A stretch of DNA of 64,000 nt from positions 62,001 to 126,000 of the forward strand of contig CAKREH010000001.1 of the NCBI GenBank assembly GCA_934317215.1. The letters are read 5' to 3'. Below the pieces are notes generated by a model. The model was not told where the DNA came from, searched no databases, and saw only the letters and a program-made list of their open reading frames with translations. Each line of letters begins with the position of its first letter. Position 1 is the first letter of the stretch. Shown piece by piece: positions 31,405 to 41,800 of the stretch. The stretch comes from an uncultured Roseburia sp. Lineage in GTDB: Bacteria > Bacillota > Clostridia > Lachnospirales > Lachnospiraceae. Both the position numbers and the translations under genes were made by a program.

Positions 31405-33543
31405 CTATTCTGCAGGTTCTGCCGGAATAAATACCCGATCCCGGTACACATGATCCTGTTTCGGAACTGCTGCAACAGCTTCCTCACAGAACTGCATCTG
31501 TGAATTGACTAAAACTTTTCCTCTTTTATCAATTTTCTCATAATTTCCATCTGATTTCAAGAGATGAGCCTTTGTATTATCAGATAATTCAACTTCGAGA
31601 ATGTGTTTTGCAGATTTTTTTGCCTCATCATCCAGAACAGGGAACAATATTTCAACACGGCGGTCCAGATTACGCGGCATCCAGTCTGCACTTCCCATGT
31701 ACACCTCGTCTGCCCCGTTATTCTCAAACCAGAAAATTCTGCTGTGCTCTAAAAAATTTCCGACAATCGAGCGCACTTCTATATTTTCACTCACACCCTT
31801 GATGCCAACCTTTAAGCAGCAGATACCACGCACGATCAGCTGAATTTTTACCCCTGCTGCCGATGCCTCATAAAGTGCTGCAATGATCCCCGGGTCACAG
31901 AGCGAATTCATTTTCGCGACAATGCGTGCCGGCTGTCCACATTTCGCATGTGCTGTCTCTCTGCTGATCAGTTTCATAAATTTATTACGAAGCCAGATCG
32001 GTGCCAGGGAAAGTTCATTCCAGGAAAGCGGCTCGGAATAACCGGACAGCATGTTAAATACCGCTGTCGCATCTTCGCCGATCGCCTCGTTGCAGGTAAA
32101 AATTCCACAGTCGGTATATAATTTTGCCGTCGAATCGTTATAGTTTCCGGTTCCAAGATGGACATATCTGCGGATACCGTCCTCCTCCCTGCGCACAACA
32201 AGTGCGATCTTGCTGTGTGTTTTTAAGCCCACCAGTCCGTAGATGACATGGCAGCCTGCCTGTTCGAGTTTTTTTGCCCAGACGATGTTATTTTCCTCAT
32301 CAAAGCGTGCTTTTAACTCCACTAAAACAGATACCTGCTTACCATTTTCCGCCGCCTGTGCCAAAGATGCAATGATCGGCGAGTTGCCGCTGACACGGTA
32401 AAGTGTCTGTTTGATTGCAAGGACATCCGGATCTGACGCCGCCTGACGGATAAAATCAACGACCGGATCAAAGGTCTGATACGGATGATGTAAGAAGATA
32501 TCGCCCTTCCGGATCAATTCAAAGATATTTTCTCCCGGTTCGATCTTTGGATTTTTCTGCGGTGTATACGGTTTATAGCGCAGATGATCACAGCCGGGAA
32601 GTCCATACATTTTCATCAGGAATGTCAGATCGATCGGCCCCTGGATACAAAAGATATCCTCTTCTGCAACTTTCAGTTCATCCTTTAAGAAACGCAGCAG
32701 GCGTTTGTCAATTCCACTCTCCACCTCAAGACGGATCACTTCTCCCCACTGTCTCATTTTTAACTGTTTCTGGATCTCTTTTAACAGATCCTCCGCCTCG
32801 TCCTCATCGATCGTCAGATCGGCATTCCGCATGATACGGTACGGATAAGCACAGAGCACTTCATAATTTAAGAACAGTTTATCAATATTTTTCTCGATGA
32901 TCTGCTCTAACAGGATAAAGCACTTTGCATTTTCTTCCTCTGACGGGATCTGTACCAGTCTCGGAAGAACCCCTGGAACCTGTACTGTCGCAAAATCCAG
33001 TTCCTGCTTTTCACTCTTTGTATTCTTTTTAGAAAGAAGTGCCGCAATATTTAACGTCTTATTGCGGATCAGCGGAAACGGACGCGATGCATCTACTGCC
33101 ATCGGTGTCAGTACCGGATAGACATTTTCCTCAAAATAACGGTCCACAAACTTTTTTTGTTCCTCAGTCAGATCTTCAAACGCATCTATAATATGGATCT
33201 GTTCTTTCTTAAGTAACGGAAGCAGCGACCTGTTATAAGTGTTGTACTGCAGATCTACCATCTCCCTTGTTTTTTCGTTGATAGCAGTAAGCTGTTCTGA
33301 AGCCGTCATTCCGGCAATGTCTTTCTTCTTATAGTTAGCATGTACCATATCTTTTAAGGAAGCAACACGCACCATGTAAAATTCATCCAGATTTGAGGAA
33401 GTGATACTGACAAATTTCAGGCGTTCCAAAAGCGGGATGCTCTTATCGCGTGCTTCATTTAATACCCGGTTATCAAATTTTAACCAGCTTAATTCTCTGT
33501 TTTCGTAATACTGTGGATTTTTAAAATCTTTTTCTTTTTCCAT
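31405..33543 (-). CDS. ppk: Polyphosphate kinase 1
   Basis: A 712-residue enzyme that makes polyphosphate from ATP. The N domain starts NPQYYENRELSWLKFDNRVL; the catalytic core has GLKTHSKIALVVRRE with the autophosphorylated His near 430, RRYVHLGTGNYN, and later HSRIFWFEN and GSADWMPRNLDRRVE, the second conserved His region. The ATG at 33541-33543 has GGAGG eight bases upstream; an ATG four codons earlier overlaps that site. It follows ppx by 12 bases, so synthesis and hydrolysis of polyphosphate are in one operon. Confidence 0.96.
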   Translation of the reverse strand: MEKEKDFKNPQYYENRELSWLKFDNRVLNEARDKSIPLLERLKFVSITSSNLDEFYMVRVASLKDMVHANYKKKDIAGMTASEQLTAINEKTREMVDLQYNTYNRSLLPLLKKEQIHIIDAFEDLTEEQKKFVDRYFEENVYPVLTPMAVDASRPFPLIRNKTLNIAALLSKKNTKSEKQELDFATVQVPGVLPRLVQIPSEEENAKCFILLEQIIEKNIDKLFLNYEVLCAYPYRIMRNADLTIDEDEAEDLLKEIQKQLKMRQWGEVIRLEVESGIDKRLLRFLKDELKVAEEDIFCIQGPIDLTFLMKMYGLPGCDHLRYKPYTPQKNPKIEPGENIFELIRKGDIFLHHPYQTFDPVVDFIRQAASDPDVLAIKQTLYRVSGNSPIIASLAQAAENGKQVSVLVELKARFDEENNIVWAKKLEQAGCHVIYGLVGLKTHSKIALVVRREEDGIRRYVHLGTGNYNDSTAKLYTDCGIFTCNEAIGEDATAVFNMLSGYSEPLSWNELSLAPIWLRNKFMKLISRETAHAKCGQPARIVAKMNSLCDPGIIAALYEASAAGVKIQLIVRGICCLKVGIKGVSENIEVRSIVGNFLEHSRIFWFENNGADEVYMGSADWMPRNLDRRVEILFPVLDDEAKKSAKHILEVELSDNTKAHLLKSDGNYEKIDKRGKVLVNSQMQFCEEAVAAVPKQDHVYRDRVFIPAEPAE

Positions 33544-33555
33544 AGTGTCCTCCAT

Positions 33556-35088
33556 TTAATACACACGTTTCTCCTTTACCACCGGTTTTATGCTGAATAT
33601 GTTTTCAAAGTAAGAAACCTTCGCATCAAACAGTGCTTTTTCCAGTGCAATATCATCATCTGTCTCGATTGTGATCACCAGTTCTTTTCCTTTTACTGCT
33701 GCACGTACATTTTTGAATTTCTGCTTGTGACTGCGGTCCATCGCATTGGATACGCGTAAAATTGCAGAAAGTTTTGCAATGACAACATAACTCTCACGGC
33801 TGATATCACTCTCAAAATCTTCATAGGCAGGCAGCGGATAGGTATTGTATAAAACCGTATATGCCACGATCTCACGTTCCATATGCGTAAGACCGATGAT
33901 TTCCGACGCCATAATAATGTCATAGGAACACAGCGGTCCGTTTGCAAGACTGATATACTTTCCGCAGTCATGCAGGATTGCTGCCACCTGAAGCAAAAGC
34001 CGCTCTCTCTTTCCAAGTCCATGGATTTTTTTCATTGTGTCAAAAATCAGCGTCGCCATCTGTGTCAGCGCATCAATATGTGGTGAGTAGCTCATATAGC
34101 GGGCGGACAGATTCCTTGCAGCCGAGATGACATCAGCGTCAAAATCATGGACCGGTTTGCATAGCTTATGCTTCTGTGCATAATCATATGCAATACCATC
34201 GCTCACAATGACACCCGGTGCCCAGATTTTTTCGGCTTTCATTTTGCGCGCCATGCATTTAAAAATGATCATGTACGGAATGATCAGGGAATCATTTTCA
34301 TTCGACAAATTCAATTCTTCCGAAATCTGTTCCACAGTCTTTTTGTCAAGATCATCCAGAAATGCCAGGAAATCATTGGTTTCCATCAGATTTTCATGTT
34401 TCTTCCCGGTGACTTTTCCGGCAACCTCCATGATATAATCTCCGATTATGATCAGATTCTTCACTTTCACCTGTTCCGTGAACATTGCCATAAACACATT
34501 TAACTCTTTTTCTACCAGTTCTTCAATCTGCAGTTCATACTGCTCTAAGCTGCAGCTTTTTTTTGCAAGCTGTTCCTGCATGCGTATGGTGCCAAGTCCA
34601 AGATGCTGTGTCGTAATGACTTTGCCCTTTGAAAAGATTGTGATCTGCATGCCGCCGCCACCGACATCCACGACTGCTGCCCCCGTTTTGATCAGTTCTT
34701 CAAACTCACTTCGCATCGCAACCGATTTGTAGCTGATAAAGCGGTGTTCCGAGTTGCTTAAAACATGTACCGTAAGTCCGGTACGAATGCGGATCTGGTC
34801 TAAGATGAACAATTCATTGCTCACATCACGGAGTGCTGCAGCCGCATATGCCTCGTAGCCATCCACCTGATACTCTTTCATGATCTTCGTGAACTGCTCT
34901 AACGTGTCACAGAGTGCTTCCACCAGCTCATATCCAATCACGCCGCGCGAATATGCATCCCGCCCAAGCTCGATCCGGCTTCTGATGTAATCAACTTTGT
35001 GGATGTTTTTTCTGGCAGAGATTTCAAAAATTTTCAGGCTCACCTCATAAGAGCCGATATAAATCGCTGCAAATGTATGAATTGCCAT
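33556..35088 (-). CDS. ppx: Exopolyphosphatase / GppA family with C-terminal HD domain
   Basis: A 510-residue Ppx/GppA phosphatase. The N-terminal actin-like ATPase domain has AIYIGSYEVSLKIFE and the phosphate-binding VVDVGGGGMQITIF near 140; the C-terminal part carries an HD-type domain (VAAILHDCGKYIS near 375). It cleaves polyphosphate or pppGpp. Usual Ppx proteins have DIGSNSVRL near the start; here the motif is YIGSYEVSL. The ATG has GGAGG well placed. It lies upstream of ppk in the same operon. Confidence 0.9.
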   Translation of the reverse strand: MAIHTFAAIYIGSYEVSLKIFEISARKNIHKVDYIRSRIELGRDAYSRGVIGYELVEALCDTLEQFTKIMKEYQVDGYEAYAAAALRDVSNELFILDQIRIRTGLTVHVLSNSEHRFISYKSVAMRSEFEELIKTGAAVVDVGGGGMQITIFSKGKVITTQHLGLGTIRMQEQLAKKSCSLEQYELQIEELVEKELNVFMAMFTEQVKVKNLIIIGDYIMEVAGKVTGKKHENLMETNDFLAFLDDLDKKTVEQISEELNLSNENDSLIIPYMIIFKCMARKMKAEKIWAPGVIVSDGIAYDYAQKHKLCKPVHDFDADVISAARNLSARYMSYSPHIDALTQMATLIFDTMKKIHGLGKRERLLLQVAAILHDCGKYISLANGPLCSYDIIMASEIIGLTHMEREIVAYTVLYNTYPLPAYEDFESDISRESYVVIAKLSAILRVSNAMDRSHKQKFKNVRAAVKGKELVITIETDDDIALEKALFDAKVSYFENIFSIKPVVKEKRVY

Positions 35089-35117
35089 ATTTTATCCTCC
35101 TGCTTCATGCGTACATG

Positions 35118-36413
35118 TTATTCCTGTTTTCCAAGCAGATAATTAATAAACTGCTGTGCTGTTCTTCCGGAGAGTCCGCCGTGGGCAAGCTCCCATTTAT
35201 TTGCCTCTGCAAGAAGTGTTTCCTCGTCCATCGTAATACCATTCTTCTTTGCAAGTGATACCACGATATTCTGGAATTCTTTTTTGCCCGGCGCGCCAAA
35301 ATAAATAGAAACTCCAAATCTTGCATACAAAGACAGCTTTTCCTGTACGGTATCGGAAGTATGCATGTCCTCCCTTACTTCCTCTTTGTCGGAGAATGTC
35401 TCACGGATCAGATGACGTCTGTTTGAGGTCGCATAGATCAAAACATTGTCCGGTTTCTTCTCAAGTCCTCCCTCGATCACTGCTTTTAAGTATTTATACT
35501 CGATCTCAAATTCCTCAAATGACAGATCATCCATATAAATGATAAATTTGTAATTGCGGTTTTTGATCTGTGCGATCACATCATTTAAGTCGCAGAACTG
35601 ATGCTTGTACACCTCGATCAGACGCAGTCCCCTGTCATAATACTGATTAGCAATTGCCTTAATACTGGTGGACTTTCCGGTTCCCGCGTCTCCGTAAAGC
35701 AGGCAGTTATTTGCCTCCTTTCCGCGGACAAAGCTCTCTGTATTGTCGATCAGTTTCTGTTTTGCAATCTCATATCCGATCAGATCATCTAATTTTACAT
35801 GTGCAATGTTTGTGATCGGTACGATCTGTGCTCCGTCCTCTTTATGTAACACACGGAATGCTTTATGTAAGCCTAATTTTCCAACACCAAATTCCCCGTA
35901 AAACTCTGTAACAGCATCCTTGAAATCATCTGCATCTGCCGCCTGCTCTAATTTTACTGTCAGTTCACAGATACGGTCACGGATTCTTTTATTAAAAAGC
36001 TTTCCGCTGTCGCCTGCACTCTCATAATGAAGCAGTGCATCCATGCAGTCGATCTCATAATCTTTTGCCAGCTCTGTAAAATCAAAATCAAATAAATCTT
36101 TCATGATCTTAAAATCATGCAGTGCGATCTGATTGACGGAGCCTTCCATACCACCCCGGATCTCACAGCCACGGCTGTATGCGTTCTCGTTATTGACCAG
36201 AATAAATGCAATAAAATTATGCCAGAGATTTCCTTTAAATCCATGACTTACTGCAAGTTCGGACAACTGGTTAAAACATTCGTAAAGCAGTGCCTCGATA
36301 TCCTCTCTGTTATAATATTCATTCTCATAGTTTTCCATGATCCATGCCATGTTATAAAATAATTTTCCATTTTCAAAATTTTTATATAAGATCAGGTTTT
36401 TTGTACTTTTCAT
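35118..36413 (-). CDS. DUF815 family AAA-type ATPase
   Basis: A 431-residue protein. The N-terminal 200 residues are helical and unassigned; then come VKLDDLIGYEIAKQKLIDN, a Walker A GDAGTGKS (about 241-248), a Walker B FIIYMDDLSF (about 300) and an arginine-containing sensor region ATSNRRHLIRETF. This is the DUF815 family, AAA+-like ATPases resembling DnaA/DnaC-type loaders, with no established role. The ATG at 36411-36413 has GGAGC seven bases before it; an upstream GTG would add 13 residues. Located between pheA and ppx in an apparent operon. Confidence 0.85.
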   Translation of the reverse strand: MKSTKNLILYKNFENGKLFYNMAWIMENYENEYYNREDIEALLYECFNQLSELAVSHGFKGNLWHNFIAFILVNNENAYSRGCEIRGGMEGSVNQIALHDFKIMKDLFDFDFTELAKDYEIDCMDALLHYESAGDSGKLFNKRIRDRICELTVKLEQAADADDFKDAVTEFYGEFGVGKLGLHKAFRVLHKEDGAQIVPITNIAHVKLDDLIGYEIAKQKLIDNTESFVRGKEANNCLLYGDAGTGKSTSIKAIANQYYDRGLRLIEVYKHQFCDLNDVIAQIKNRNYKFIIYMDDLSFEEFEIEYKYLKAVIEGGLEKKPDNVLIYATSNRRHLIRETFSDKEEVREDMHTSDTVQEKLSLYARFGVSIYFGAPGKKEFQNIVVSLAKKNGITMDEETLLAEANKWELAHGGLSGRTAQQFINYLLGKQE

Positions 36414-36466
36414 GTTTTGCTCCATTTCTTCGTGTGCAAATCTTATTTCCACACATTTCTTTCGTT

Positions 36467-37597
36467 CTAATAATTTCCAAGGATCTTAAGTCCGAGTGTT
36501 TCCTCTGCCAGTCCTCTTAGCGCATTCTGCACTGCTGCATCATTTAAATTACCCTCAAAGTCGACAAAGAAACGGTACTCCCAGTTTTTCCCCTGTACCG
36601 GTCTTGATTCGATGTGGTTCATGTTGATGCCGTTGTAAATAAAATGGGACAGCATATGGTAAAGGGAACCACTCTCATGCATACCCTCAAAACAGATACT
36701 GATCTTTTCTGCCTTTGAGGTAAAAACGCGTTTGCCGGATACGATGATAAACCGGGTTGCATTCATCTTATTGTCCTGAATACATTCATCTAATACTTTC
36801 AGTCCATAGATATCAGCAGTCAGGCTGCTTGCGATCGCCGCCTTATGTATTTTGCCGTCCTCTTTTACTTTTTTTGCCGCCATGGCAGTATTTTTCAGAC
36901 TGTGTTTTTCCCATTCCCGGTGGCTCTCAAGATATCTGCCGCACTGCATCAGTGCCTGCGGGTGGGAATAGACGTCCGTGATATCGGAAAGCTCTGCATC
37001 CGGCAGTCCAAGCAGTGCATGGTTGATCTGGATGATCTGCTCCCCGACGATGCAGTTATCATATTCTACCATCAGATCATAATTTTCGGATACGATGCCC
37101 GCTGAAGAATTTTCGATCGGAAGCACCGCATAATCTGCCTCTCCGTTTTTAATCGCCTCCATGGCATCACGCCAGGTCTCCACATGATAACTGTCTGTCT
37201 GTTCTCCAAAGTACTCTCTCAATGCGAGCTGGCTGTAAGCTCCTTCTGTTCCCTGAAATACAATGCGCGCATTGTGGTAATCTAAACTTTCCACTTCTGT
37301 AAAATCCGGTTTCTCATACATTCCATGCGCTGTCAAAAGCTGATACTGGCGTTTTCTGCTCATCGACATGATCTGCTCAAACAATTCACGGATCCCGTGT
37401 TTATTAAAATCTGTCTTTCCAAGTGCCGTAAGCGTTGCAAGTTTTGAGTCTTCGCGCTCTTTGTCAAATACCTTTTTGCCGGTACTGATCTTATATTCTG
37501 CAACACCTGCAGCAATCTCCATTCTCTCCTGATATAAATCTACGATCTGTCTGTCAATGACATCGATCTGGTCTCTTAATTCTTTTAAGTCTTTCAT
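36467..37597 (-). CDS. pheA: Bifunctional chorismate mutase / prephenate dehydratase
   Basis: A 376-residue P-protein of phenylalanine synthesis. Residues 1-90 are an AroQ-type chorismate mutase (LRDQIDVIDRQIVDLYQERM, then VAEYKISTGKKVFDKERE). The prephenate dehydratase domain (about 108-285) begins RIVFQGTEGAYSQLA and contains NSSAGIVSENYDLM and the catalytic Thr of NATRFIIVS. A C-terminal ACT domain (about 295-370) has GSLYHMLSHFIYNGINMNHIESRP, the Phe-binding ESRP motif, so feedback inhibition is likely. Start ATG at 37595-37597 with AAGGTGG six bases upstream. Confidence 0.95.
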   Translation of the reverse strand: MKDLKELRDQIDVIDRQIVDLYQERMEIAAGVAEYKISTGKKVFDKEREDSKLATLTALGKTDFNKHGIRELFEQIMSMSRKRQYQLLTAHGMYEKPDFTEVESLDYHNARIVFQGTEGAYSQLALREYFGEQTDSYHVETWRDAMEAIKNGEADYAVLPIENSSAGIVSENYDLMVEYDNCIVGEQIIQINHALLGLPDAELSDITDVYSHPQALMQCGRYLESHREWEKHSLKNTAMAAKKVKEDGKIHKAAIASSLTADIYGLKVLDECIQDNKMNATRFIIVSGKRVFTSKAEKISICFEGMHESGSLYHMLSHFIYNGINMNHIESRPVQGKNWEYRFFVDFEGNLNDAAVQNALRGLAEETLGLKILGNY

Positions 37598-37628
37598 GGA
37601 TTCCACCTTTGTTCTTAGTATTACTTTT

Positions 37629-37657
37629 ACTATATTACATTAACGTAGCAATATCAA
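37629..37657 (-). promoter_or_regulatory. Promoter of pheA
   Basis: Minus strand TTGATA (37657-37652), 17-base spacer, TATAGT (37634-37629). No T-box or Phe leader peptide is visible; only about 30 bases separate it from the start codon. Confidence 0.7.
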
Positions 37658-37710
37658 GGGCAGAAAAAGTTATATTCCATATGAAAAATATAGTATTCGT
37701 GCTCTGAAAA

Positions 37711-37719
37711 TGCTATAAT
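37711..37719 (+). promoter_or_regulatory. Extended -10 promoter for the DUF5050 gene
   Basis: TGC-TATAAT (37711-37719) with no clear -35. It lies about 70 bases before the start codon. Confidence 0.45.
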
Positions 37720-37788
37720 AAACGCAGATGAGAAGCAAATCAAACACATTATCACATCAGCATAAAATGCTCTCAGAATGGAGGTCTT

Positions 37789-38820
37789 ATGAAAAAAGTT
37801 ATCACAATTCTCTTAATAATCCTCGTACTCGCCGCCGGCATCGGTTTTGGTGTCTGCCACCACAAATCAAACGAGACAAAATTCAATGACGATTACAGAA
37901 ACGGCAACACGGCCGGCAATCTCTATAACGCCGGCATCTTCTGCACAGCAGCCGACGGCACGATTTATTTTGCAAACCCTTCCGACGGCAGCAAACTATA
38001 CTCAATGAACAGCGACGGTTCAGACCTTACAAAGATTTCTGATGATGTTGCCACCTTTATCAATGCAGATGACAATTATATTTACTATGTGCGCAACAAT
38101 CCGGTTTTTACAGAACCGTTTTCATTTTTGACGATCAATACAGACAGTCTCTGCCGGCTTGACCGCAGCAAACATAAAAAGAGCATTCTCCTTGATTCTT
38201 CCGCGAGTCTTTACGCCTCTTTAGTCGGAAATAAGGTTTATTACCTTCACTATGACGACAAAGACTTTACCACTTTCTATGAAGTCGGCATCGACGGGGC
38301 AGACAGTCATCAGGTAGACAAGACACCGTACCGTCCATGCTCCGTCGTCGGACAGTACATTTATTTCAATGGCGTATCAAACGATCACAATATCTGGCGT
38401 TTTGACACTGTTACTGACACCTCGGAACTCGTTCTGAAAGGCAATTATTACATGCCAGCCGTAATCGGTGATACGATCTTTTTCTTGGACAATGAAAACA
38501 ATTATACACTTGCAAGCACAGATCTCTCCGGCAGTTCGGCCATCACAACACTCAGCGACGACCGCATTGACTGTTATAACATTACAGGGAACTATATTTA
38601 TTTCCAGCGTAACAGTACAAGCACTCCGGCACTCTGCCGGATGAAAACCGACGGCAGTGATTACACCGTGATTGCAGAAGGCAATTATACCAACATCAAT
38701 GCGACGGAAACAGATGTCTATTTCAGGGATTTTGCTTCCGGCGTTATGTATCAGACACCGATTGCTGATCCGTCTGATGTCGAGATTTTTAATCCGGGAA
38801 CTGGTTCTTCTGACAAATGA
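37789..38820 (+). CDS. Membrane-anchored DUF5050 beta-propeller protein
   Basis: A 343-residue protein. An N-terminal membrane segment (residues 4-22, ITILLIILVLAAGIGFG) is followed by repeated strands of about 40-45 residues with YFANPSDGSKLYSMNSDGS, IYYVRNN, NKVYYLHYDD, QYIYFNGVSND, NYIYFQRNS and DVYFRD. That is the DUF5050 / TolB-like propeller fold, usually extracellular and of unknown role. The segment after the membrane anchor is Asp/Asn-rich. It has GGAGG before the ATG and stands alone on the plus strand, with a shared terminator against polC. Confidence 0.8.
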   Translation: MKKVITILLIILVLAAGIGFGVCHHKSNETKFNDDYRNGNTAGNLYNAGIFCTAADGTIYFANPSDGSKLYSMNSDGSDLTKISDDVATFINADDNYIYYVRNNPVFTEPFSFLTINTDSLCRLDRSKHKKSILLDSSASLYASLVGNKVYYLHYDDKDFTTFYEVGIDGADSHQVDKTPYRPCSVVGQYIYFNGVSNDHNIWRFDTVTDTSELVLKGNYYMPAVIGDTIFFLDNENNYTLASTDLSGSSAITTLSDDRIDCYNITGNYIYFQRNSTSTPALCRMKTDGSDYTVIAEGNYTNINATETDVYFRDFASGVMYQTPIADPSDVEIFNPGTGSSDK

Positions 38821-38854
38821 TCCTGCACCGGATCCACAGTTTCGTTTTATGTTC

Positions 38855-38896
38855 AAAAAAAACACAGGGGACTTCCGTTATCCCCTGTGTTTTTTC
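38855..38896. terminator. Bidirectional terminator between DUF5050 gene and polC
   Basis: ACACAGGGGA (38862-38871) pairs perfectly with TCCCCTGTGT (38881-38890), flanked by A7 on the left and T7 on the right. Its right edge abuts the polC stop. Confidence 0.9.
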
Positions 38897-41800
38897 TATG
38901 CAAAATCAAATAGTGAGAGCTGATTAGACTCCGGCATATCACCAAGCAGTCCTAAATCTCCCATCAGGTCAATGACCGTCTTAGTTGCCTTTGTTCTCTG
39001 TCTGAAATCGTCTCTGGATAAGAATTTTCCATCTTTTGCCGCTTCCGCCACAGCGATTGCAGCATTATCTCCCATACCGTCGATCGTATTTAATGCCGGC
39101 ATCAGTTTTCCGTCGATGATCTGGAAACGGTCCGGTTTTGCACGGTAAATATCGATCGGTGTGAAATCAAATCCCCGTGCATACATTTCCTGTACAATCT
39201 TCATGTCACGGTATACATCCTGTTCTTTCTTGGAAAGCGAATCTTTTCTGCGCTCATAATCTTTCTGGAAATAGGTAAGGCGCTCTCTTCCCTGACACAT
39301 GATCTCATAGTTGAATCCGGTCGCACGGATAGAAAAATATGCCGCATAATAGGCAAGCGGATAATATACCTTACAGTATGCGATACGCCATGCCATCATA
39401 ACGTAAGCCGCCGCATGCGCTTTCGGGAACATGTATTTGATCTTTAAACAGGAATCAATGTACCACTCCGGCACGTCATGTGCACGCATCTCTTCTTTCC
39501 ACTCTTCCTTTAGTCCTTTTCCTTTCCGGACCGACTCCATGATTGTAAAGGACTGCTCACTGTCAAGTCCCATCTGGATCAGATAGATCATGATATCATC
39601 TCGCGTACAGATCGCAGTGGAAATCGTTGCCAGTCCCTGTTCGATCAAAGTCTGCGCGTTGCCAAGCCAAACGTCTGTACCGTGGGACAGACCAGAAATA
39701 CGGATCAGATCCGAAAACTCCTGCGGTCTGGCATCGATAACCATCTGCATGGCGAACTCTGTACCAAACTCCGGAATACCGAGACATCCAAGCGGGATCC
39801 CGCCGATATCCTCCGGTGTAACACCAAGCGCTGACGTATTTTTAAACAACGACATAACTGCCTCATCATCCAGCGGGATCGTAACCGGGTCGATTCCCGT
39901 TAAGTCCTGCAGCATACGGATCATGGTCGGATCATCGTGCCCGAGAATATCGAGTTTCAACAGGTTGTGGTCGATCGAGTGGTAATCAAAATGTGTGGTG
40001 ACTGTCGCAGTCGTCATATCGTTTGCCGGATGCTGTACCGGGGTAAAAGTATTGATCTCCTCTCCCACCGGAAGTACAACGATACCTCCCGGATGCTGTC
40101 CGGTCGTTCTGCGGACGCCGACACATCCCTGTACGATACGGTCGATCTCACAGTTTCTCTTATGGATACCGCGTTCCTCGTAATAATTCTTGATATAACC
40201 GAATGCCGTCTTATCGGCAAGCGTACCGATCGTACCGGCACGGAAGGTCTGTCCGTAACCGAAAATAACCTCACAGTACGCATGTGCCTTACTCTGGTAT
40301 TCACCGGAGAAGTTCAAGTCGATATCAGGCTCCTTATTTCCCTTAAATCCAAGGAATGTCTCAAACGGGATATCAAATCCGTCTTTGACTAGTTTTTCAC
40401 CACAGACCGGACAAATCTTATCCGGCATGTCACAGCCGCTTCTGCCGGAAAATGCCTTTACCTCCGGTGAATCAAAATCGCTGTATTTGCAGTTCGGGCA
40501 GCGATAATGTGCCTGAAGCGGATTGACCTCCGTGATACCGGACATTGTCGCTGCAAAGGACGAACCTACTGAACCACGCGATCCTACCAGATATCCATCC
40601 TCGTTTGACTTCCATACCAGTTTCTGTGCAATGATGTACATAACCGCATATCCGTTGGAAATAATAGAGTTCAACTCACGATCCAGACGCTCCTTTACGA
40701 TTGCAGGAAGCTCTTCGCCATACATACTGTGTGCCTTGGTATAACAGATATCACGCAGCATCTGGTCAGAATTTTCGATGACCGGCGGACATTTATCCGG
40801 GCGCACAGGTGCAATCTTCTCACACATATCCGCGATCTTGTTCGGGTTAGTAATGACGACTTCCTCCGCTTTTGCCGAGCCGAGATATTCAAATTCCTTT
40901 AGCATCTCCTCTGTCGTCCGAAGGTAAAGCGGTGCCTGGTCATCCGCATCCTTAAATCCTTTTCCTGCCATGATGATACGGCGGTAAATCTCATCCTCCG
41001 GGTCAAGGAAATGCACGTCACAGGTCGCAACAACCAGTTTTCCAAACGTTTCTCCCAGTTTTACAATACGGCGGTTGATATCCTGCAGTTCCTCGATCGT
41101 ACTGACGGATTCCTTGTCGCTTTTTAACATAAACTCATTATTGCCAAGCGGCTGGATCTCTAAATAATCATAAAATTTTACCAGTCTTATGATTTCCTCC
41201 TCCGGCCGTCCACCCAAGATTGCACGGTAGAGTTCTCCCGCCTCACATGCTGATCCAAGCAGCAATCCTTCACGGTATTTTACAAACTCACTCTTTGGTA
41301 TACGCGGTCTCTTGTTGTAGTAGGTCAGATGTGACAGAGAGATCAGGCGGTACAGATTGATACGTCCGATATCGTTTGTTGCAAGGATGATCGCATGGTA
41401 GGTATTCATCTTCATGATGGTCTCCGGCGAAGCCTGTCCCATCTGGTTGACCTGATCTAAAGTCTCCATGCCGCGGTCGTGGAGCATCTTTACAAATTTC
41501 ACAAAAATCTCTGCCGTACATCCCGCATCATCCACAGCACGATGATGATTTTCCAATGAAACTCCAAGCGCTTTTGCCACCGTATCAAGTTTAAAGCGTT
41601 TTAACTGCGGCATCAGGATACGCGCTAAAGCGACCGTATCAATGATCGTGAAGTCTTTCTCGATTCCCTGCCTCTCACAGTTTTTGATGATAAAACTCAT
41701 ATCAAAATCCGCATTGTGTGCGACCATGATCGCATCCCCGCAAAACTCCATAAACTGTGGCAGGATCGTCTCGATCTTAGGAGCATCGATCACCATATCG

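Noticed and set aside
37598..37660. T-box or Phe leader peptide for pheA
   Set aside because: The predicted transcript start is only about 25-30 bases from the start codon, leaving no room for such a leader.
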